Source: Streptomyces sp. NBC_00286
Lineage (GTDB): Bacteria; Actinomycetota; Actinomycetes; Streptomycetales; Streptomycetaceae
NCBI RefSeq assembly: GCF_036173125.1
Contig: NZ_CP108054.1
Coordinates: 9,617,501-9,681,500 of the forward strand
DNA: 64,000 nucleotides
Direction: 5' to 3'
The position numbers and the translations under genes were made by a program. The number at the start of each line of letters is the position of its first letter. The first letter of the stretch is position 1. The notes beneath the pieces are model-generated. The model made no database searches and was not told where the DNA came from. It worked only from the letters and a program-made list of their open reading frames with translations. Of the stretch, positions 57,469-64,000 are shown one piece after another.

Positions 57469-59094
57469 TTGCCCACCAAGAGCGAACACCAGCACAGACC
57501 GGAACCGCGCGCCCAACTGAGCCGTCGCAGCTTGCTCAAGGCGGGTGGCATCACGCTCGGCAGCGTCAGCCTGCTGAGCCTGATCCAGGCGTGTGGCGGT
57601 GAGGCCGGCGAGGACGGCGAGGGCAACCTCACCCTGAGCATGCCGTTCCTCCAGGACATGCAGGTCCCCGACCCGGACATCATGTACGAGGGCGAGGGCG
57701 TCCAGGTCATGCACGCGTGCTACGACGGCCTGGTCACCTACAAGTCCGGTACTCCCGAAATAATCCCGCAGCTGGCGGACTCCTGGACGGTCTCCGACGA
57801 CCAGCTGACCTACACCTTCAAGCTGAAGCCGGACGTCACGTTCCACGACGGGACACCCGCCGACGCCGAGGCGTGGGTGAAGAGCTTCGAGCGTCGGGCC
57901 GCGGTCGAACAGGGGCCCGCCTACATGGTGACAGGGATCGAGAAGGCCGAAGCGAAGGATGCGACCACCCTCGTTGTCAAGCTCAAGAAGCCCAACAACG
58001 CCTTCCTCCACTACGCGGCCTGCCCCTGGAAGATGCTGGTGACCAGCCCCACGGCGGTCGCCAAGAACGCGGTGAAGGACGACCTGGCCCAGACGTGGCT
58101 CAAGACCCACGACGCGGGCACCGGCCCCTACGTCATGAAGGAGTTCGTGCCGGGAAGCCACTACGTCCTGGAAAGGTTCGACGGCTACTGGGGCGAGCAG
58201 CCTTACTTCAAGACGATCCGGATCAAGATCACCCCCGAGATCGCGACCCAGAAACTCCAGTTGGACCAAGGTGCCTTCCACCTGGTCAGCCATGGGTTCG
58301 CCATCGCCGACGTGCTCAGCTACCGGAAGAACAAGAAGTTCTCGGTCGCCACGAACCTCGGCGCGTCGATGATGTCGCTCTACATGAACCCTGACGCGGG
58401 CATGTTCAAGGACAAGTCCCTGCGACAGGCGATGATGAGCGCCATCGAGCGCGCCACGGCCGTCGAGACGTCCTTCAAGGGGCTCACCACGGTCCAGGAG
58501 AACTTCTGGCCGGAGAACATGTTCCCCAAGGGGCTCGCGCCCTTCGACCCGAAGGTCGACCTCGGTCCGCTGACCAAAAAGGTCGCCAGGTTGTCGAACA
58601 AGAAGATCGACTTTGCCTGGGTGTCGTCCAACGGCGCACCGGCCCAGCAGATGGCCGAGCTGATCCAGACCCAACTCGCCCCGATCGGACTGGAGATCAC
58701 CATTCGGGCAATGCCCTCGGCGGAGTGGTTCGACCTGTGCAACCAGCCGGCTGACAAGCGGCCGGACCTCCTCCTGGCGACGATGGGAGGTGACGCGCTG
58801 CACCTGGACACCGCGTTGCGGATCTTCTTGCGCACCGGCGCGAAGCCCCTGAACGCGTTCCAGTACGGCAACCCCAAGGTGGACGCGCTCATGGACGAGG
58901 CGATCACAAAGGGCACCGAGGACGAGACCAACGACATCTACCTGCAGATCACCGAGATCATCGCGGACGAAGCCTTGTGGGTCCCGTTGTGCCGAATCCC
59001 GCAGAACTTCGTCACCCACTCCGACATCGGCGGGGTCGAGCTCGATTCGTACCTCCCCTACATCTTCAACTCGGCCAAGATCAAACGGGTCTGA
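57469..59094 (+). CDS. Family-5 (peptide/nickel-class) ABC binding lipoprotein, Tat-type
   Basis: 541 residues from TTG 57469 with TAGGAGG upstream. The Tat motif SRRSLLK (18-24) precedes a hydrophobic stretch and lipobox LIQAC with Cys42. The mature part is the SBP_bac_5 type: LADSWTVSDDQLTYTFKLKP, DVTFHDGTPADAEAWVKSFE, DAGTGPYVMKEFVPGSHYVL, MMSLYMNPDAGMFKDKSLRQ, near-final DEALWVPLCRIPQNF. It binds oligopeptides or other charged organic solutes, possibly the chelate or sulfone degraded by the monooxygenases. Normally permease genes follow; here a remnant of a second binding protein and an ATPase follow instead. Confidence 0.9.
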   Translation: MPTKSEHQHRPEPRAQLSRRSLLKAGGITLGSVSLLSLIQACGGEAGEDGEGNLTLSMPFLQDMQVPDPDIMYEGEGVQVMHACYDGLVTYKSGTPEIIPQLADSWTVSDDQLTYTFKLKPDVTFHDGTPADAEAWVKSFERRAAVEQGPAYMVTGIEKAEAKDATTLVVKLKKPNNAFLHYAACPWKMLVTSPTAVAKNAVKDDLAQTWLKTHDAGTGPYVMKEFVPGSHYVLERFDGYWGEQPYFKTIRIKITPEIATQKLQLDQGAFHLVSHGFAIADVLSYRKNKKFSVATNLGASMMSLYMNPDAGMFKDKSLRQAMMSAIERATAVETSFKGLTTVQENFWPENMFPKGLAPFDPKVDLGPLTKKVARLSNKKIDFAWVSSNGAPAQQMAELIQTQLAPIGLEITIRAMPSAEWFDLCNQPADKRPDLLLATMGGDALHLDTALRIFLRTGAKPLNAFQYGNPKVDALMDEAITKGTEDETNDIYLQITEIIADEALWVPLCRIPQNFVTHSDIGGVELDSYLPYIFNSAKIKRV

Positions 59095-59164
59095 GCCGCA
59101 AGCGGCGTGCCCTCCGGCAACGGTCGCTTCCAAGGGCGCGATCTGAACCAGGGATCTGAAGGAC

Positions 59165-59308
59165 ATGAGCGAGATCCCGCTCGACGAAGCGCTGTGGATC
59201 TCGTTCTGCCGGCGATCCGACAACCTCTTGCACACGTACCTGGAGGGGCTGGAGCAGAACTCCTACCTCACCTACATCTTCACCGCCAACAGGCTGAGGA
59301 GGGCATGA
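59165..59308 (+). pseudogene. C-terminal remnant of a second family-5 binding protein
   Basis: An open frame of 47 codons (ATG 59165) ends 3 bases before the ATPase start. It reads PLDEALWISFCRRSDNLLHT, then GLEQNSYLTYIFTANRLRRA. This aligns with the end of the intact binding protein upstream (DEALWVPLCRIPQNF... VELDSYLPYIFNSAKIKRV). The matches are at corresponding positions but with many changes, so it is a diverged paralogue, not a recent copy. Everything before it, and the permeases expected in this operon, are absent. Confidence 0.72.
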
Positions 59309-59311
59309 ATC

Positions 59312-61294
59312 ATGACCAGCACCAGCACTCCCAGGGGCAGCGCCGCCGCACTCGCCGAACCAGTGACCACATCACGCGCTCGGGTGGAGGACCTCAAGGT
59401 CACCTTCAAGCGTCGAGGAGTGCCCGTCCACTCCCTGCGCGGCGTCACTCTCGACATCGACTCCGGCGAGATCCTCGCAGTCGTCGGAGAGTCCGGTTCG
59501 GGCAAGAGTGTGATGGCTCTGGCCCTCCTCGGCCTGCTCGCGGGCGACCCGATGCCCGTGGTCAGCGGAAAGGCCGAGGTGTGCGGCGTGGACATGGTGT
59601 CCGCGTCGGGCGAGGAGCGGCGCCGTATGCGCAAGCTGCACCTCGGCGCGGTGTTCCAGGACCCCATGACCTCGCTCAACCCCACGATGCGCATTGGTCG
59701 CCAGGTGGTGGAGGCGGCCGGTTCCGAGGAAGAGGCGCTGCGGCTTCTCGACCTCGTCGGCATCCCGGACCCCGGGCGGCGGATGAAGGCCTTCCCCCAC
59801 GAGCTGTCGGGTGGGCTCAGGCAGCGCGTGATGATCGCCATGGCTGTCGCGGGCAAGCCCGACCTCGTGATCGCCGACGAGCCCACCACGGCACTCGATG
59901 TGACGGTGCAGGCTCAGGTCCTCGCCCTCATCCGTGACCTCTGCGACAACCTCGGCACATCATTCGTCCTGGTCACTCACGACATTGGCGTGGCCTCACA
60001 GGTGGCGGACCGGATCGCGGTCATGTACGGCGGTCGGGTGGCCGAGATCGGGAAGACGGAAGAGGTCCTGCGGGCACCGTCACACCCCTACACCGTGGGC
60101 CTGCTGAACGCCCGGCTGGATCTCGATCTGCCGACCGGCCGGCAGATCCCGGCGCTCCCTGGTGAACCTCCGGATCCTCGGGCACATCCGCGTGGTTGCG
60201 CATTCGCGCCTCGGTGCTCGGCCGCGACCCATGACTGCGCCGAAACGCTGCCGGTGCCGACCCCTGCGTCAACGCACTCGGGTGTGGCGGCCTGCATCGT
60301 GCCCGGAGCGACGAGCCAAGAGGCGGTACTCGCCGCCGCGCCGTCGTTCCGCCCCATGGCCGAGGTCGACGACGACACTCCCGCGCTGCGGATCAACGGC
60401 ATCGACAAACAGTTCACGATCAGGCGCGGGATGCTGAAGAAGGACCAGCTCCACGCGCTGCGCAACGTGATCCTCGAGATCGCTCCCGGCGAGTCGATGG
60501 CCGTCGTAGGCGAGTCCGGGTCGGGGAAGTCGACGTTGCTCCGCGTCGTCGCGGGGCTGATGGCACCCGATGCCGGGAATGTCGAGCGACTCGGCGGCCG
60601 GCCCCAAATGGTGTTCCAGGACGCCGGTGCCTCGCTCACGCCCTGGCTGACCGTGGGCGAGATCGTGGGCGAGCGGCTGCTCAAGGAGAACAGCAGGGCA
60701 GATCGCCGGGAGCTGGTCGACCGGGCACTGCGCCAGGTGGGGCTTCCCCCGGATGTGGCCGGTGTCAAGGCGGGCCTGCTCTCGGGAGGTCAGCGCCAGC
60801 GGGTCGCGTTTGCCAGGGCCGTCATCGTCCCTCCGAAGCTGCTGCTGTGCGACGAGCCCACCTCCGCGCTGGACGCCTCCTTGGCCGCGTCCGTGCTCAA
60901 CCTGCTTCAAGACCTACGGCGCGAGCTGGGGATGGCCGTCATGTTCGTCACGCATGATCTGGCCGCCGCGCGCTTCATCTCCGACCGCACCGCGGTGATG
61001 TACCTCGGACAGATCGTCGAGCTGGGGCCCACCGAGGAAGTCATCACCTCGCCCAAGCACCCGTACACGAAAGCCCTGCTCGCCGCGATCCCCACCCCGG
61101 GGGCCGCGCCCGTGCGACTGCCGGGCGAACCGGCGAGCCCGCTCTCCGTGCCGTCGGGTTGCTCGTTCCACCCGCGCTGCCGTGAGCGGATCGACCGATG
61201 CTCCACCGAGGCGCCATTCCTCTACTCGATCGACGGCATCGGGGGTCGGGAGGCCTCGTGTCACCTCACCAGGGTCCCAGCGAAGGAGGGATGA
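59312..61294 (+). CDS. Fused double ABC ATPase (DppD-DppF type)
   Basis: 660 residues. First half: Walker A GESGSGKS at 59-66, QDPMTSLNPTMRIG, signature LSGGLRQRV, Walker B DLVIADEP, VTHDIG, and the peptide-importer C-terminus SHPYTVGLLNA with CAFAPRCSAATHDC. Second half: Walker A GESGSGKS at about 400, signature LSGGQRQRV, Walker B LLLCDEP, VTHDLA, then KHPYTKALLAAIPTPG and CSFHPRCRERIDRC. Both sites look active. It would power a peptide-class importer, but no permease gene lies in the island. It may serve permeases encoded elsewhere or outside the window. Confidence 0.9.
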   Translation: MTSTSTPRGSAAALAEPVTTSRARVEDLKVTFKRRGVPVHSLRGVTLDIDSGEILAVVGESGSGKSVMALALLGLLAGDPMPVVSGKAEVCGVDMVSASGEERRRMRKLHLGAVFQDPMTSLNPTMRIGRQVVEAAGSEEEALRLLDLVGIPDPGRRMKAFPHELSGGLRQRVMIAMAVAGKPDLVIADEPTTALDVTVQAQVLALIRDLCDNLGTSFVLVTHDIGVASQVADRIAVMYGGRVAEIGKTEEVLRAPSHPYTVGLLNARLDLDLPTGRQIPALPGEPPDPRAHPRGCAFAPRCSAATHDCAETLPVPTPASTHSGVAACIVPGATSQEAVLAAAPSFRPMAEVDDDTPALRINGIDKQFTIRRGMLKKDQLHALRNVILEIAPGESMAVVGESGSGKSTLLRVVAGLMAPDAGNVERLGGRPQMVFQDAGASLTPWLTVGEIVGERLLKENSRADRRELVDRALRQVGLPPDVAGVKAGLLSGGQRQRVAFARAVIVPPKLLLCDEPTSALDASLAASVLNLLQDLRRELGMAVMFVTHDLAAARFISDRTAVMYLGQIVELGPTEEVITSPKHPYTKALLAAIPTPGAAPVRLPGEPASPLSVPSGCSFHPRCRERIDRCSTEAPFLYSIDGIGGREASCHLTRVPAKEG

Positions 61295-61378
61295 CCGGGC
61301 GTGGATCACCCCATCGTCCCGAGAGGCGAACCGTGGTCACAGCGGCGCAATGCGAGCGCTATTACGGCGCATTCGACG

Positions 61379-61399
61379 TGACATCGACGCCGGATGTCA
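61379..61399. promoter_or_regulatory. Palindrome upstream of the tandem monooxygenase genes
   Basis: TGACATC-N7-GATGTCA is a perfect 7-bp dyad 101 bases before the first tandem gene. It lies in a 205-base gap between the ATPase and the monooxygenases that holds no gene. Likely an operator; the regulator is not in the window. Confidence 0.45.
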
Positions 61400-61499
61400 T
61401 GAGATCACCACGGACCGAGGCACGCAATGGCGCGGTGCCGAGCAGCCCGGCGATCTGGTTCGCGGCAGGAGAGACAGCAGGAGAGGCAGGCAGACGCAC

Positions 61500-62810
61500 A
61501 TGACGCAGATGTTCCACCTGGGTTGGTTCATGAACTTCACACCGCCGGACTGGCAGTCGGAGTGGGCTTCTCCGGATGTGAGGAACTGGGCCAACGGCAA
61601 GTTCCACGTCGACATGGCTCAGTCGATGGAGCGGGCGTGCTTCGACTTCATGATGATCGAGGACACCGTGATGGTGGCCGACGCGTACGGCGGCACGATG
61701 GAGGGTTCGCTGAAGAACGCCGTGTTCGCGCCCAAGCAGGATCCGATTCCGTTGGCCGTCATGGTTGCTGCGAACACGTCGAAAATGGGTGTGGTGGCGA
61801 CGATGTCGACGTCGTTCTACCCGCCGTATCTGCTGGCCCGCGCCTGCTCCACGGTGGACTCGATCGCCGAGGGCCGGTTCGGCTGGAACATCGTCTCCTC
61901 GGCCGAGGACCGTGCCGCCCAGAACTTCGGTCTCCAGGGTCTGCCCGAGCATGACGAGCGTTACAACGTGGCCGAGGAGTACTTCGACGTCGTCACCCAG
62001 TTGTGGGATTCCTGGGAGGCGGACGCGGTCGTCATGGACCGCGAGACCAACACCTACGCGGACTACCGCAAGGTCCGCACCATCGACTTCGACGGCAAGT
62101 ACTTCAAGTCCCGCGGCCCGCTCAACACCGTGCCCTCGCCCCAGCACCGCCCGGCCTTCTTCCAGGCGGGTGCCTCCCCCCGCGGCCGCGCGTTCGCGGC
62201 GGGGGCGGCTGACGCGATCATCGCGGTCGGTACCGGCACCGCGGGCATGAAGGAGTACCGCGACGACATCCGGGCCCGCGCCGAAGCGGCCGGCCGCGAC
62301 CCCGACGAGATCAAGCTCCTCTTCGTCGTCTCACCCACCATCGCCGCCACCGAAGCCGAAGCGACCGCCGCTCACCAACGCTTCGGCCAGTCGGACCTGT
62401 TCGTGGAGAAGGCACTCGTGGGCATCTCGTCGAACACCGAGATCGACTTCAAGCAGTTCGACCTGGACGAGCCGCTCCCCGAGGGCCTGACCACCAACGG
62501 CGAGCGCGGATCCCTCGAACACTTCATGCGGGGCGACGGCAGCCCCGGCCCCAAGACCCTGCGTCAACTCGCGATCGCGGCGAGCTCGTTCGGCCTGGAG
62601 TTCATCGGCACTCCCGGACAGGTCGCCGACCAGATGCAAGAAGTGATGGAGCAGGTCGGCGGCGACGGCTTCCTCATCCACCGCAGGGGTCTGACGCGTA
62701 AGTACATCACAGACATCTGCGACGGCCTCGTCCCCGAGCTCCAACGACGTGGGCTGACCCGCACCGAGTACACCGGGTCCACCTTGCGCGAGACCCTCGG
62801 CGAGTTCTGA
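61500..62810 (+). CDS. NtaA/SnaA/DszA-family FMNH2-dependent monooxygenase, tandem copy 1
   Basis: 436 residues from ATG 61500, with AGGCAGG upstream. MFHLGWFMNFTPPDWQSEW, ERACFDFMMIEDTVMVADAY, MSTSFYPPYLLARACSTVDS, GRFGWNIVSSAEDRAAQNFG and AFFQAGASPRGRAFAAGAAD show the flavin barrel. The C-terminal part has QVGGDGFLIHRRGLTRKYIT and ends STLRETLGEF. It hydroxylates an organic nitrogen or sulfur compound with FMNH2 and O2. The immediate partners are the reductases at 52-53 kb. Longer in-frame reading upstream to 61182 is within the ATPase gene and is rejected. Confidence 0.92.
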   Translation: MTQMFHLGWFMNFTPPDWQSEWASPDVRNWANGKFHVDMAQSMERACFDFMMIEDTVMVADAYGGTMEGSLKNAVFAPKQDPIPLAVMVAANTSKMGVVATMSTSFYPPYLLARACSTVDSIAEGRFGWNIVSSAEDRAAQNFGLQGLPEHDERYNVAEEYFDVVTQLWDSWEADAVVMDRETNTYADYRKVRTIDFDGKYFKSRGPLNTVPSPQHRPAFFQAGASPRGRAFAAGAADAIIAVGTGTAGMKEYRDDIRARAEAAGRDPDEIKLLFVVSPTIAATEAEATAAHQRFGQSDLFVEKALVGISSNTEIDFKQFDLDEPLPEGLTTNGERGSLEHFMRGDGSPGPKTLRQLAIAASSFGLEFIGTPGQVADQMQEVMEQVGGDGFLIHRRGLTRKYITDICDGLVPELQRRGLTRTEYTGSTLRETLGEF

Positions 62811-62823
62811 AAGGCAGACGCAC

Positions 62824-64000
62824 ATGACGCAGATGTTCCACCTGGGTTGGTTCATGAACTTCACGCCGCCGGACTGGCAGTCGGAGTGGGCTTCTCCGGA
62901 TGTGAGGAACTGGGCCAACGGCAAGTTCCACGTCGACATGGCTCAGTCGATGGAGCGGGCGTGCTTCGACTTCATGATGATCGAGGACACCGTGATGGTG
63001 GCCGACGCGTACGGCGGCACGATGGAGGGTTCGCTGAAGAACGCCGTGTTCGCGCCCAAGCAGGACCCGATCCCGCTGGCCGTCATGGTTGCTGCGAACA
63101 CGTCGAAAATGGGTGTGGTGGCGACGATGTCGACGTCGTTCTACCCGCCGTATCTGCTGGCCCGTGCCTGTTCCACGGTGGACTCGATCGCCGAAGGCCG
63201 GTTCGGGTGGAACATCGTCTCCTCCGCCGAGGACCGTGCGGCCCAGAACTTCGGTCTTGAGGGTCTTCCCGAGCATGACGAGCGGTACAACGTGGCCGAG
63301 GAGTACTTCGACGTCGTCACCCAGCTGTGGGACTCGTGGGAGGCGGACGCGGTCGTCATGGACCGCGAGACCAACACCTACGCCGACTACCGCAAGGTCC
63401 GCACCATCGACTTCGATGGCAAGTACTTCAAGTCCCGCGGCCCCCTCAACACGGTGCCCTCACCCCAGCACCGCCCGGCCTTCTTCCAGGCGGGTGCCTC
63501 TCCCCGTGGTCGTGCGTTCGCGGCGGGAGCCGCCGACGCGATCATCGCGGTGGGTACCGGTACCGCGGGCATGAAGGAGTACCGCGACGACATCCGCGCC
63601 CGCGCCGAAGCAGCCGGCCGCGACCCCGACGACATCAAGCTCCTCTTCGTCGTCTCACCCACCATCGCCGCCACCGAAGCCGAAGCCCGCGAGCAGGAGG
63701 CGCGGATCATCGCGACCGACTCCTTCATCGAGAAGGCACTCGTCGGCATCTCCTCGAACACCGAGATCGACTTCAAGCAGTTCGACCTGGACGAGCCGCT
63801 CCCCGAAGGCCTGACCACCAACGGCGAGCGCGGATCCCTCGAACACTTCATGCGGGGCGACGGCAGCCCCGGCCCCAAGACACTGCGTCAGATGGTCATG
63901 GCTCGCAACAAGCGGGGCCTGGAGCTGGTGGGCACTCCGGAGCAGGTCGCCAAGAAGATGGGCGAAGCGATGGAGGAGATCGGCGGCGACGGCTTCCTGA
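62824..64000 (+). CDS. NtaA/SnaA/DszA-family monooxygenase, tandem copy 2 (partial)
   Basis: 392 complete codons from ATG 62824 without a stop before the window end. It starts 14 bases after the stop of copy 1. Residues 1-288 differ from copy 1 only at 146 (Gln to Glu) and 270 (Glu to Asp). Residues 289-302 are unrelated between copies (ATAAHQRFGQSDLF against AREQEARIIATDSF). They match again until 356 and then diverge (LAIAASSFGLEF against MVMARNKRGLEL). The barrel core and flavin site are intact, so both enzymes should be active, perhaps with altered substrate range. About 44 residues lie outside the window. Confidence 0.9.
   Translation, partial: MTQMFHLGWFMNFTPPDWQSEWASPDVRNWANGKFHVDMAQSMERACFDFMMIEDTVMVADAYGGTMEGSLKNAVFAPKQDPIPLAVMVAANTSKMGVVATMSTSFYPPYLLARACSTVDSIAEGRFGWNIVSSAEDRAAQNFGLEGLPEHDERYNVAEEYFDVVTQLWDSWEADAVVMDRETNTYADYRKVRTIDFDGKYFKSRGPLNTVPSPQHRPAFFQAGASPRGRAFAAGAADAIIAVGTGTAGMKEYRDDIRARAEAAGRDPDDIKLLFVVSPTIAATEAEAREQEARIIATDSFIEKALVGISSNTEIDFKQFDLDEPLPEGLTTNGERGSLEHFMRGDGSPGPKTLRQMVMARNKRGLELVGTPEQVAKKMGEAMEEIGGDGFL

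Larger units (their letters stand above)
61488..64000 (+). repeat. Tandem duplication, unit about 1,324 bp (second copy runs off the window)
   Basis: The second copy starts at 62812 with the same AGGCAGACGCACATG as 61488, so the unit includes the ribosome site and the whole gene. Identity is very high over the first 288 codons (two amino acid differences) and drops in two patches later on. More copies may follow beyond the window. Confidence 0.9.

Noticed and set aside
1..64000. Search by eye for tRNA, rRNA, CRISPR arrays, transposases and attachment sites
   Set aside because: None could be supported; the only sizeable repeat is the tandem oxygenase duplication.

Overview
The window is GC-rich, gene-dense actinobacterial DNA, most likely from a Streptomyces chromosome. 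The support is: many GTG/TTG starts, GGAGG-type ribosome sites, a clpP3-clpP4-popR-like locus, sugar ABC operons without their own ATPase, a SigB-type sigma factor, ANTAR and CsbD stress genes, and Streptomyces-style small proteins (DUF6479, DUF8129). No rRNA, tRNA, CRISPR array or intact insertion sequence was seen. The first and last genes run off the window.

Region by region. 0-3.6 kb: partial SGNH-hydrolase lipoprotein, PucR regulator, alpha/beta hydrolase and a secreted L,D-transpeptidase. 3.6-9.4 kb: Gfo/Idh/MocA oxidoreductase plus a sugar ABC transporter (binding protein and two permeases) facing a ROK regulator. 9.5-12.9 kb: small protein and a second sugar ABC operon. 13.2-15 kb: clpP3-clpP4-like genes convergent with a popR-like regulator. 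15-23.3 kb: lipoprotein, cation efflux protein, TerD-CAP-CAP fusion, YkvA-like membrane protein, FAD monooxygenase, aminoglycoside nucleotidyltransferase-like protein, orphan ChvE-like sugar-binding protein, AlkB. 23.3-26.7 kb: a SigB-type sigma factor among small stress proteins, with candidate SigB-type promoters close by. 26.7-29.9 kb: PLP decarboxylase and a two-gene split LigD-like pair (phosphoesterase and ligase).

30-39.6 kb is a divergent catabolic locus. The leftward arm encodes an aldo-keto reductase, HpcH/HpaI aldolase, sialidase-fold protein, 2-hydroxyacid dehydrogenase and an Nramp-fold transporter without the metal-binding motifs. The rightward arm encodes a four-carbon acid sugar kinase, a PdxA-family dehydrogenase and a DeoR regulator. 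The head of the leftward arm carries the collapsed remains of a peptide ABC transporter operon. 39.6-51.9 kb holds a secreted SH3-like protein, an ECF sigma factor with a membrane partner, P450, UspA, DUF4032, an acetate-type symporter with DUF485, LysR/LysE, an EamA exporter and a TetR regulator with a very clear operator.

52-64 kb looks like a catabolic island built on two-component flavin monooxygenases: two flavin reductases, three NtaA/SnaA/DszA-type monooxygenases (two of them a recent tandem duplicate of about 1.3 kb), two coupled MFS transporters, a Tat-type peptide-class binding lipoprotein and a fused double ABC ATPase. The expected ABC permeases are absent, and a 47-codon remnant of a second binding protein lies at the gap. 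The layout resembles aminopolycarboxylate or organosulfur catabolism, but the substrate cannot be read from sequence. All functional calls are from reading motifs; no database search was run.
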